DNA from: Verrucomicrobiota bacterium
GTDB taxonomy: Bacteria > Chlamydiota > Chlamydiia > Chlamydiales > JAEYWL01
DNA length: 64,000 nucleotides
Direction: 5' to 3'
Assembly (NCBI GenBank): GCA_023428915.1
Contig: JAEYWL010000062.1
Coordinates: 21,203 to 85,202 of the forward strand
Made by a program: the position numbers and the translations under genes. Positions 54,358 to 63,083 of the stretch are shown here, one piece after another; the stretch's first letter is position 1; each line of letters opens with the position of its first letter. A model generated the notes under the pieces. The model was given only the letters and a program-made list of their open reading frames with translations. It searched no databases and had not been told where the DNA came from.

Positions 54358-55968
54358 ATGTTTTCCATATTTAATAAAATATTCCAGCCCGCACAAACAA
54401 ATACTATCGACACTAACAACGATAAGCAAACTAATAGTAACATAACTAAAATAAACAACGCGGCTGTACCTACATTGGAAGCAAATAAAGAGACTGACTG
54501 TTTAACAGGTATTTTCACCTCTGTAGCCAACTTCTTTAAATACCCTGTATACCCAGGGCTAGGAAAAGAAAAAACTGCCGAGTCTATACAAAAGAATACC
54601 GAGGCCCTAAAAACCTTTGGCGTTAAAGACTTCTTTATTGTGTCAACTGATGGAGCCAAAATCCATTGCCTGCATGCAAATGGAAAAAAATTTCAGGAAA
54701 CAATCAAAAATACTGCCGGCGAGTCTGCGGAAATTACTTTGCCAAGCGGGGAAAAAATTGCGGCCATCGCTATTCCCAGAAAAAATGCCGCCCAGGTATT
54801 GCAATCTTTAAGCCGCCTGAAGGAAAAAACCCCTTACGCTACCTTTATTCACGAGGAGAAAACTTTCCTGCTATCTGAAAGCCACTTGGAAAAGCTGAAG
54901 CAGCAAAAACTCGTTAATGAAGCTAACAAGGGTGCAGATGACTTAAACTACACCTCGAAGCCCTACCAGCCAACCCCGCCTAAATCGGCCGTCATGCTTT
55001 GCGGGGGCATTGAAAGCCAAGCCGCTTGCTTTTCTTCGGTAACCGAGATGTTTACTTATCTCATGGAAGGTTATGAACATGTGCTCGCTTTTGACTATAG
55101 AGGTTCTGGAACCAGCAGCGGGGTCATTTCCGAAGCCGGAATTGATGAAGACCTAAAACAGATGCACCACTACCTGCAGCACCACGGCGTTAAAAATAAA
55201 GACCTCCTCATTCAAGGCACCTGTTTTGGCGCCGGCCCGGCTGCGCGCTTTGCCAAAAACAACCCTGATGTAAACTTGAGGCTGTATTCTCCATACGACA
55301 ACTCTAAGCATTTAGCCAAAGAGATGGTGGCCAATAACAGCGGCGGCACTTTGAGCGCCAAGCTGCAAACAGCTTACGTTGATTTTGTAGGCTGCGAATA
55401 CGATGTGCAAAAAGACTTGCAAGAATTTATCGCGCAAGAAAAGGGGCACCTCAGCTACGTAGGAAACCGCACGGATGAGCTGATCAGCAAAGAGCATGAC
55501 CTAAAAAACCTGCGCCCGCTGCAGCTCGAAAGCATACTGGGAACGCATAAAGCTAAAAGGAACGGAGTAGTTGCGCATGTCTCAAATGTTGAAGGCATTC
55601 AGCATGGCGCCGCCTGGTACAGTAAAGCAGTAAATAACAGCAAGCAGTTTGTACCTGTATGCAAAGTACACGGCTTAAAAGAAAAAGAAGTTTCGTTTGG
55701 CGATTACGACCAAGCGCAAGGCTGGATGGAACTCTCCAAAGAAACTTTTGTAAATAACGGAATGCAGGATTTTATAGACTTTAATGAAGAGGCTGGCTTA
55801 GGCGCCCCATTATTACCTGCTAGCCAAAAATCCACTAATAATACTATGAAAGAATCAGCCCATCGAGCCCATGAATTGCACCTGCAGGCAATGGCAGATT
55901 CTTTTAGCAAAATGCCGCCTAATTTAGGTAATCTGAGCGTGCAGAACATTTCTGCAACCGGTGCATAA
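54358..55968 (+). CDS. DUF818/CHLPS-type alpha/beta hydrolase with Cys nucleophile (family A, copy 1)
   Basis: A 536-residue member of the chlamydial CHLPS (DUF818) family. After a variable N-terminus, PVYPGLGKEKTAESIQKNTEA and the later LCGGIESQAACFS / FDYRGSGTSSG blocks form the hydrolase core. The nucleophile elbow is G-T-Cys289-F-G-A-G, not Ser; Asp373 (NRTDELI) and His416 (GIQHGAAW) complete a plausible triad. No Sec signal is present. The C-terminal 80 residues are variable. Starts at ATG 54358. It is followed 17 bases later by a family B gene, and the pair is repeated downstream. Substrate unknown; secretion into the host is inference. Confidence 0.85.
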   Translation: MFSIFNKIFQPAQTNTIDTNNDKQTNSNITKINNAAVPTLEANKETDCLTGIFTSVANFFKYPVYPGLGKEKTAESIQKNTEALKTFGVKDFFIVSTDGAKIHCLHANGKKFQETIKNTAGESAEITLPSGEKIAAIAIPRKNAAQVLQSLSRLKEKTPYATFIHEEKTFLLSESHLEKLKQQKLVNEANKGADDLNYTSKPYQPTPPKSAVMLCGGIESQAACFSSVTEMFTYLMEGYEHVLAFDYRGSGTSSGVISEAGIDEDLKQMHHYLQHHGVKNKDLLIQGTCFGAGPAARFAKNNPDVNLRLYSPYDNSKHLAKEMVANNSGGTLSAKLQTAYVDFVGCEYDVQKDLQEFIAQEKGHLSYVGNRTDELISKEHDLKNLRPLQLESILGTHKAKRNGVVAHVSNVEGIQHGAAWYSKAVNNSKQFVPVCKVHGLKEKEVSFGDYDQAQGWMELSKETFVNNGMQDFIDFNEEAGLGAPLLPASQKSTNNTMKESAHRAHELHLQAMADSFSKMPPNLGNLSVQNISATGA

Positions 55969-55985
55969 TAACTATAGGTAATAAA

Positions 55986-58619
55986 ATGGAAATACAACGT
56001 TCATCTTCACCTTTGCATACAGAACCAGCATTAACACATCCTCTTCAAACATCACCGGAAATTGCTCCTAGAAAAAAAGACCCTGGTCCTGATTTGTCTA
56101 AAACTAGGCCTGTAGTTTTATCACCAGAAACTTCTTCTGTAAAATGTGCTTTAGAACGATTTGAAAATTCTTCCGACTTGCAAACCTCTGTGCCTATATC
56201 AGAAGAGTTTTTTGAAGTGGAATCTGAGGAAGATAGAAAAACGCGTGAGCTTAAAGTAAAAAAAGAAGCCCTGCTTTCCAAAAACCTAAAGCAAATGGCA
56301 AATTATCTGCTCGATTTTCAAGTATCACATTTACAGTTTGCCAAAACAACTGAAAGCAGCAAAGAGCTTCCCACGATAGGCGCCTATCTCAAAGCATGTC
56401 CTGCTTTTAATGATTTCAATCAGAAAATTTATCAAATTCTTACTTCAGAGACAACTCTTGCTTCAAAGTTAACTCGTTTAGAAGATCACTATAGTAAAAA
56501 CAATGTTGCAGAGATGTTTCAGTTTATTAACAGACATCTTGCCAATTTAGATGGGCATTTTGGACAGGATGACTTTATATCTAAGCTAAAACTGCATATT
56601 TTTAAACATGGCCATTTCTTAGATACGATTGATGCTTATGCCGGTCATAAGGGTGGAGATCTTATTGCGCATAATTTTCAAAGTGCATTTGAAGCACTCC
56701 CCTCGGATTTTAATAATCATTGTTGCTCCTTTTATAAACAATCACTTGAAGTAGCTGCACCTAAGCTTGCAGAATTTCTTCAGCTTAATCCTGAAGAAAC
56801 CATATCCTATGAACAAGCGCGCACGACTTTAGTTGCCCATTATGGCAGAAGAATTGTTGACGAAGTAGAACTTAGTTTTCCTGCACAATGCACTGAACCT
56901 AAAATCAAAGCCTCTCTCTTAAGAGAACTACTTGTTAACATCGCTCTGAGAGTTAAAAAAGAAGATTTAGTTGAACTTTACAACGCCATCCAGGGTGAGG
57001 GTAGCGATGAGCTATTCGCTTGTGCTCGCAATATACCTGAAAATGTAATTAGGAAGATTAAAGAGTCCACAGACTTTAATCAATTAGACTTCGAACAACT
57101 AGACGGTTTAGTTTCAGCGTTTAGAAGCTACAAAAAGCAGGGAAATGTTAAGCCGATTAATGACGACTTAACTAAAAACATTCTCGTAAGTCCTATTACA
57201 ACAGACGCCCTGTATTTTCTTAAAAAATCGAATGAAGCGCATAAATATGTTCAGCCAGATGAGGATGCGGAAGACTATACCCATAAAGCAGATTACGCAC
57301 CGAGAGAGCACTTAGCGCGCGAAATGGCTTATGCTTTAAGATTTGAAGGTACTACTGGTGTTATCTTAAAAACCCTTTCACAAAATAAAGTGAGCTATGC
57401 CCAGGTAGTCGGCACGTTTAGCGAGAAGGGTTTGCATGCCCACATGTTGTGCCCTCTAACCGAAGATCCAAAAGGCACTACCGGTACCTTGCTTTTCCGC
57501 GGTATTAAACCGCATGATTTTGCATCCATTAAAAGAGCTTTTGGGGAAGGCTGGGAAGCTGGGGCCAAAACATTTTCGTTATTGCAAAATGAACTTTGGG
57601 ATTGGTTTAAAAGTTGTTTACCTAATTCCCCATTCTTGGAAATTGATATTGTAGGACATAGCCAAGGGGCTAGAGACGCAGCAATGTTTGCAGATTGTTT
57701 TGTACAAAAAATAACACCACCTAAAGCTCAACCAACTTCTTCTCAACCTGCCTTAGCAAATCGAGCTTCTGTCGGGGAACCGAAAGAACAAAGGACAAAT
57801 ACCCCAAAAGAAAAAAAGACAAATTTAGCCAATATTAAATTGGTACAGACATGGGGCTTTAATTCCCCTGCGAGTACTTTGCAAACCTGTAGTGATTACA
57901 ACTACCATAGATTACAATTACAGGATTCCGGCATTGTGCAACCGGTTATTGCACACAATTATATTCTTGTTGAGGGTGATTTGGCACAGAATAGCAATTG
58001 GGCTTTGCATGGCTGGGTACATCCAAAGCTTGAAAGCATGAAGCATGGCCAAGATCCGAAAATTGTAAGAACATATACAAATAAAAATGGAGTGGAGAAT
58101 TCAGTACCAGACACAAGACTCGTAATTGTTACGCCTACTAGCAACGTTTCTTCTGTTAGCACGACAATTCATTCTCATGGCTTTAAATGGGCAAAAACCC
58201 TTGATGGTAAGCCAAGTGCTGCGGAATCTAAGGTGATTGATCCTGCAGATATAAATGATAAATTAGGAACACTTACTTTTTGGGAAGCGGGCCGCAATTT
58301 TCTAGGCTCTACATTGGAGCACAACATTCTTAGAAATAATGGTAATGCAGCTAAATATATCTATGACAGTAGAGAAGCTATAGCGCAAACTACAGTAGAC
58401 TTTGCTCAAACAGCTTTAGGTGTTGCAAGAGAGACAACTAACACTGTTATAAGTGTAGCTTACTCTGCTTTTAATTCAGCTCATGCTTACTATTCCTCTA
58501 GTTCCCAAGCTAGTTCTTCTAATCCTGCATCAACCTCTGATGCAGACTTATCAGATGATTGGTTTTTTTTACCAAAACCTAAAGTTAGTTCAAAGACAAA
58601 GGCTAAAACAGCCGAATAA
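55986..58619 (+). CDS. Large protein with lipase-like domain, GHSQG nucleophile (family B, copy 1)
   Basis: An 877-residue protein of a family repeated three times here. The N-terminal 60 residues are S/P-rich and variable. A helical region follows with the shared block YEQARTTLVAHYGRRIVDEV at about residues 275-295 and LRELLVNIALRVKKEDLVEL. The C-terminal half contains a lipase-class-3-like fold: GTLLFRGIKPHDF, then IDIVGHSQGARDAAMFAD with Ser559 in the elbow, then VQTWGFNSPAS. A terminal Ala/Ser-rich stretch follows. The family is not one I can name. Lipase or acyl-hydrolase activity on host membranes is a reasonable inference. Confidence 0.82.
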   Translation: MEIQRSSSPLHTEPALTHPLQTSPEIAPRKKDPGPDLSKTRPVVLSPETSSVKCALERFENSSDLQTSVPISEEFFEVESEEDRKTRELKVKKEALLSKNLKQMANYLLDFQVSHLQFAKTTESSKELPTIGAYLKACPAFNDFNQKIYQILTSETTLASKLTRLEDHYSKNNVAEMFQFINRHLANLDGHFGQDDFISKLKLHIFKHGHFLDTIDAYAGHKGGDLIAHNFQSAFEALPSDFNNHCCSFYKQSLEVAAPKLAEFLQLNPEETISYEQARTTLVAHYGRRIVDEVELSFPAQCTEPKIKASLLRELLVNIALRVKKEDLVELYNAIQGEGSDELFACARNIPENVIRKIKESTDFNQLDFEQLDGLVSAFRSYKKQGNVKPINDDLTKNILVSPITTDALYFLKKSNEAHKYVQPDEDAEDYTHKADYAPREHLAREMAYALRFEGTTGVILKTLSQNKVSYAQVVGTFSEKGLHAHMLCPLTEDPKGTTGTLLFRGIKPHDFASIKRAFGEGWEAGAKTFSLLQNELWDWFKSCLPNSPFLEIDIVGHSQGARDAAMFADCFVQKITPPKAQPTSSQPALANRASVGEPKEQRTNTPKEKKTNLANIKLVQTWGFNSPASTLQTCSDYNYHRLQLQDSGIVQPVIAHNYILVEGDLAQNSNWALHGWVHPKLESMKHGQDPKIVRTYTNKNGVENSVPDTRLVIVTPTSNVSSVSTTIHSHGFKWAKTLDGKPSAAESKVIDPADINDKLGTLTFWEAGRNFLGSTLEHNILRNNGNAAKYIYDSREAIAQTTVDFAQTALGVARETTNTVISVAYSAFNSAHAYYSSSSQASSSNPASTSDADLSDDWFFLPKPKVSSKTKAKTAE

Positions 58620-58652
58620 AAAAATGGGAAAGGTTTTCTTTCCCATTTTTTC
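58619..58652 (+). terminator. Terminator after family B copy 1
   Basis: AAAAAATGGGAAAG-GTTTT-CTTTCCCATTTTTT is a near-perfect stem with a T-run, starting at the stop codon of the 877-aa gene. Confidence 0.85.
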
Positions 58653-58659
58653 TTTTATC

Positions 58660-58776
58660 TGTTCATAACCCTATTCATTTATTGTTCATAACTTCACTTT
58701 TTTTTGTTCATAACGTTAGTTTTTTCCTGCATTTTATCTCATAAACCTGCCAAATTTAGATCGTTTATGAAGTTTT
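58660..58776 (+). promoter_or_regulatory. Triple TGTTCATAAC direct repeat and inverted CATAAAC pair upstream of A copy 2
   Basis: TGTTCATAAC occurs at 58660-58669, 58683-58692 and 58705-58714, spaced 23 and 22 bases, about two helical turns. It is followed by CATAAAC...GTTTATG as an inverted repeat (58740-58775). The remainder of 58620-58925 is AT-rich and non-coding. The spacing suggests binding of a regulator; no protein can be assigned. Confidence 0.45.
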
Positions 58777-58925
58777 TTTTCATTATTTTAAAATAAACCC
58801 ATCTTCATATTTTACTTATACAGAGTCACTTACTGAGATGATAAATTTTATTTAAAATTATTTATTGTTTTTTATTGGAAAATTTCATATATAAACGGGC
58901 ATGTAAACTTTACCAGGAAATTGCT

Positions 58926-60677
58926 ATGTTGTCCGTTTTAAGTAAACTTTTTCAACTTACTCCATACGCTACAAGTGCTAGCCAAGAAATTAGCAGACAC
59001 ATCACAAATATTGCCAAAATAAGCACCACTGCTGTTTCGACTTTTACACAAAAAGCTGCTTCTGAGCTAAATGACACGAAATATTTATCTGACCTCTATT
59101 CTTCAGCGACAAATCTCTACATTTCAGCAGCTAATCTTGTTAAATATCCCTTTTATCAAGGATTTTATGAAGAAAAAGATCCTGAGTCACTAAAAAAAAA
59201 TATTTGTGCATTACAATGTTTTGGTGCAAAAGAGGATTACCTCACTTCTAAAGATGGAGCTAAAATCCACTACATCCATGCAAAAGGCTCAGATTTTCAA
59301 AAAACCATTCAAAATGCACGCGGTGAGTCAGCAGAGATTATTTTACCAAATGGCACCAACATAGCAGCTATTGCTATCCCCCAGAATAACAAACAAGTAA
59401 AAGACTCCATAGATCGACTTAACGCAATAACCCCTTTTGCTACTTTCTTTCACGATAAGAAATTTTTTCTCTTGCCTGAAAGTGACTATAATCTGCTGAA
59501 AGAGCTAAAATTAGTTGGAGATGGCGCTCAAGGCTCGAATCTTTTAAATTACAGCACTAAAGCTTTTAAACCTGCAGCCACCAAATCCTCTGTTGTTATT
59601 TGCGGAGGTATTGAAAGCCAGGCTGCCTGTCGTACTTCTACAACACAAATATTTGCTTACCTCTTGGCAGGTTATGAAGATATAATTACTTTTGATTATA
59701 GAGGGTCTGGAAAAAGTAAGGGTATTATTTCTGAAGAGGGTATTGATATGGACCTTCAAGAAATTTATTCCTACCTCCAACTAAATGGTGTAAAAAACGA
59801 GAACCTTATTGTAGAAGGAGATTGCTTTGGAGCTGGCCCAGCTACACGCTTTGCCAAAAATAATCCAGGAGTAAATTTAAGATTATATTCTCCCTATGTA
59901 AGCTCGCAGAAATTAGCAGAAGATATGGTAGAAGGCAGCGGGGGATCCAAGTTAAGCCAGATGTTTAAAAATGCCTATGCCTATCTTGCTGGCTGTAAAT
60001 ATGATGTACGTGACGATTTAAAATTTGTTACAGGTCATATTCAATATATCACAAACGATACCGATGAATTGATTAACAAAAAGCATGATATCAAAAACTT
60101 AAGAGCTCTGGGCATTAAAGATCCTCTTAAAGAGCAAATAGTAAAAAGAAATGATCAATTGATACATGTTTCTCATGTATCCGGCATTAGACATGGTGCA
60201 AATTGGTTTGCAAAAGCTGATGGAAATACTAAAGCTTTTAAACCCGTAAATAAATTTACTGGTCTTGCCGCTGGTGAAAAAGAAGTTTCATTTGGCACAG
60301 AAGAAATTGAAGAAGGGTGGATAGAACTTCCTCGTGATGATGTTTCATTAGAAAACAAAGGAATGCAAGGCTTTGTGACCTTTAATGAAAAAGCTGGCCT
60401 AGGCTCACCTATATTTGCTCTACCTAGTTTAGATTTGGAAGTGGTTACTCAAGATCTAGTAGAAGAAGGAACAAAGGAATTTCAGGAAATGTCTGTTCAA
60501 GATCTAGCAAAAGAAGAGCTAGAAGAAGTTCAAGCATCTGAAAAATTTTCTTATTGGGAAAACTCAGCTTCACGCACTTCTACTACAGTAATTTCTCTAT
60601 TTGAGCATCTCAGCAAGATGGCACCAAGCTTCAGCAGTTATTTAGAAGGATCTTCTATTACAGCAGCAGGCGCATAA
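58926..60677 (+). CDS. DUF818/CHLPS-type alpha/beta hydrolase with Cys nucleophile (family A, copy 2)
   Basis: A 583-residue paralogue of the 54358 gene. The chosen start is ATG 58926, with AGGA seven bases upstream, which gives MLSVLSKLFQL in register with MFSIFNKIFQP of copy 1; the frame is open 17 codons further up to a TTG. The elbow is G-D-Cys300-F-G-A-G; the Asp (NDTDELI) and His (GIRHGANW) partners are kept. Codon use is visibly AT-richer than in copy 1. The C-terminal 70 residues are acidic and unlike copy 1. It is followed by family B copy 2. The conserved triad suggests that the Cys is used catalytically. Confidence 0.85.
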   Translation: MLSVLSKLFQLTPYATSASQEISRHITNIAKISTTAVSTFTQKAASELNDTKYLSDLYSSATNLYISAANLVKYPFYQGFYEEKDPESLKKNICALQCFGAKEDYLTSKDGAKIHYIHAKGSDFQKTIQNARGESAEIILPNGTNIAAIAIPQNNKQVKDSIDRLNAITPFATFFHDKKFFLLPESDYNLLKELKLVGDGAQGSNLLNYSTKAFKPAATKSSVVICGGIESQAACRTSTTQIFAYLLAGYEDIITFDYRGSGKSKGIISEEGIDMDLQEIYSYLQLNGVKNENLIVEGDCFGAGPATRFAKNNPGVNLRLYSPYVSSQKLAEDMVEGSGGSKLSQMFKNAYAYLAGCKYDVRDDLKFVTGHIQYITNDTDELINKKHDIKNLRALGIKDPLKEQIVKRNDQLIHVSHVSGIRHGANWFAKADGNTKAFKPVNKFTGLAAGEKEVSFGTEEIEEGWIELPRDDVSLENKGMQGFVTFNEKAGLGSPIFALPSLDLEVVTQDLVEEGTKEFQEMSVQDLAKEELEEVQASEKFSYWENSASRTSTTVISLFEHLSKMAPSFSSYLEGSSITAAGA

Positions 60678-60697
60678 GACAAATAGGCAACATTGTA

Positions 60698-63052
60698 GTG
60701 AATGTTCAGCGCAAACTTAGCCCTGTTCCATTTCATTCAATAGAAGATGGGGGTTGTGGCTTAGCTCGTATAGAGCCTAAGCCCACAGCCTCCTCTACTG
60801 TTACTTCCCTTACCCATAGCATAACCTTAGAAAATTTTAACCTCTCTTGCTCTCTAAGATCATTTGATGCAGCTGAAAAGTTCTCTCATAAATCACCAGT
60901 TGATGTAAAACTAGAACTAGATGCGAAAAAAAAAGCTTTGCTAATAGTTAGTTTTAAATTAATGGTAAAAGAACTTGCGGATTTTAAACTTTCGCAGAGA
61001 CATTCAAAAGAGTCAGGGCTCTCCACGCTGGAAACATTTAATCAAAAAATCTATGCTATTCTTGTAGCAGAAGAGAAATGCTCTCCTAAGCTAAAAAAAA
61101 TCAGCGCTCTATATAGCTGCCCAGAAGTTGTAGAAATGTTGCAATGTATTGAAGCATGGACAATTAACTTAAAAAAAGGTTCCCCAGAAGACCCTTTTAT
61201 TCGCTCTCTGCAATTGCATCTTTTTACTCACAGTGCTTTTTTAAAAAAGCTCCATGTGTATGAAACCACTGAAAAAATGAAAAAAGCAGTAAACAGTTAT
61301 CAAAATGCAATAAATAAGCTTTCAACTAACTTTCTACATTCCTGCCGAATTCATCAAAAAACAAGACTTAGCGAAACCACTGAAAAGCTCTCAACATATC
61401 TTCAATTAAATAGCAGCCAGACCATTGCTTACGAAGAGGCACGCACCACTTTAATTGCGCACTATGGTAGAAGAGTTGTGGATGAGATAGAAATCGGACT
61501 TCCAGTAAATCTTACCTTAGAACCCATTTCTGCTGCACATTTTAGAGAAATGCTAGTTAGCATAGCACTGCGTGTAAAAAAAGAAGATTTGCTGGCACTT
61601 TATCAGGCTATTAAAGGAAACGATAGTGAAGAATTATTTGCCTGTATGCAAAACATTCATCCAGAAATAGTTGCCCAGTTAAAGGCAACAAAGGATTTTG
61701 ATGCCCTGAATTATGAACAGCTAGATTACTTAGTTTCAGCCTTTAGAAGCTATACATTTTTTGGAGCGGATGGTAGTAAGACTAATGCCACAACCCAGAA
61801 TCCTCATCCCTTCTCAATAAAGCCAATCAATAAAGAGCTCATTAAAGGTATCTCTAAAAATCAATTATCTCCCATTACCCGCTTGGCTTTAAAATTTTTA
61901 GCTGCGTCTGAACGCGCTGGGACTTATATTCAATTTGATGAGGACTCTATTGAAGCCAAATATGCTCCTCGCGAATACTTAGCACGTGAAGTAGCCCCTG
62001 CTTTAGAGTTTAGCGGCAATAAAGGGACTATTTTTAAGTCTGTCACTACTCAAAACACTTTAAGCTTTTCCTACCTTGCCGATGCTTTTTATGAGGGAGG
62101 TATGCAAGCTTATTTAGTGCACCCTATAACTAGCGACCCTAAAGGGACGCATATTAGTTTGCTTTTTGGTGGGGATAAAAAAAATACTGCGACTACGGAG
62201 AGAGGGCTGTCTGCACGGAGTTTGCAAGCTGGAAGTATGTCTCTTGCAACACTAAAAAATAATCTCTGGAAAAAATTTGTGAAAAAAATCCCGAAATCCC
62301 CGCACATTGAAGTTGATGTTGTGGGTTATGATGTTGGGGCGCATAACGCGATGCTATTTTCTGAGCAATTTGCCACGTTCTATTATTGTGAAGCTATGTC
62401 CAATACTTGGCATGATCTTGAAAACGATGAAACAATCCAACTCGAAGACTTGGCAAATTTAGCTAATATTAAATTGTTGCAAGTATGGGCGATAGTTCCC
62501 CGCTCCAGCTCCCTTATAGACTGCACTAAATATAATTTTAGAAGGTTTTTGCTGCAGCAAGCGCCAATAGAAAATCAACCGCTTATTGCCCACCACTATC
62601 TTTTAACTGCCAACGACATACAACCCTATCTCCAGCTATACGGATGGGTTGACCCCAGTTTGCCAGATAGCCGGTATGCACAAGACCCTGCGAAAATATG
62701 GCCCTATATAGATAAGGATGGGAAAGAGCACCAGATACAAGATGTCGATCTAGTTGTTGCTATCCCTCTCACTCAGTACTCATCACCCATTAGAATGTTT
62801 TTACCAAATTGGAAATGCACCCAGAAAAACAGTGACGATGTTTCCGAGAGCTATTTTAAAGAAATACCTCCAGAACAAGTCAATAACCATTTGGGTTCTA
62901 ACCCGCTGATAGTTGCGATTGCCAATACTGCTTTCTCGCTGATAAAGCGCAACGTATGGGACAATTTATCTTTACCAAAACTACTTTCAAATATCCCCAC
63001 ACCTCGTTGGTCGCCTTATAGCTTCATATCAACAAGTGCAATACAAGGTTAA
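60698..63052 (+). CDS. Large protein with lipase-like domain, GYDVG nucleophile position (family B, copy 2)
   Basis: A 784-residue paralogue of the 55986 gene. The shared helical block reads YEEARTTLIAHYGRRVVDEI, followed by LVSIALRVKKEDLLALYQAI. In the lipase-like half the elbow is VVGYDVGAHNAMLFSE, so the Ser of copy 1 is Asp545. LLQVWAIVPRSSSLIDC replaces the WGFNSPAS strand. Start is GTG 60698, as no ATG fits; the ribosome site is weak (TAGG). An Asp nucleophile is known in other alpha/beta hydrolases such as haloalkane dehalogenases, so this could be a changed rather than dead enzyme, but a dead enzyme is just as possible. Confidence 0.8.
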   Translation: MNVQRKLSPVPFHSIEDGGCGLARIEPKPTASSTVTSLTHSITLENFNLSCSLRSFDAAEKFSHKSPVDVKLELDAKKKALLIVSFKLMVKELADFKLSQRHSKESGLSTLETFNQKIYAILVAEEKCSPKLKKISALYSCPEVVEMLQCIEAWTINLKKGSPEDPFIRSLQLHLFTHSAFLKKLHVYETTEKMKKAVNSYQNAINKLSTNFLHSCRIHQKTRLSETTEKLSTYLQLNSSQTIAYEEARTTLIAHYGRRVVDEIEIGLPVNLTLEPISAAHFREMLVSIALRVKKEDLLALYQAIKGNDSEELFACMQNIHPEIVAQLKATKDFDALNYEQLDYLVSAFRSYTFFGADGSKTNATTQNPHPFSIKPINKELIKGISKNQLSPITRLALKFLAASERAGTYIQFDEDSIEAKYAPREYLAREVAPALEFSGNKGTIFKSVTTQNTLSFSYLADAFYEGGMQAYLVHPITSDPKGTHISLLFGGDKKNTATTERGLSARSLQAGSMSLATLKNNLWKKFVKKIPKSPHIEVDVVGYDVGAHNAMLFSEQFATFYYCEAMSNTWHDLENDETIQLEDLANLANIKLLQVWAIVPRSSSLIDCTKYNFRRFLLQQAPIENQPLIAHHYLLTANDIQPYLQLYGWVDPSLPDSRYAQDPAKIWPYIDKDGKEHQIQDVDLVVAIPLTQYSSPIRMFLPNWKCTQKNSDDVSESYFKEIPPEQVNNHLGSNPLIVAIANTAFSLIKRNVWDNLSLPKLLSNIPTPRWSPYSFISTSAIQG

Positions 63053-63083
63053 ATCTGTTTGATTTTCCAAATAGGAGAATTTT

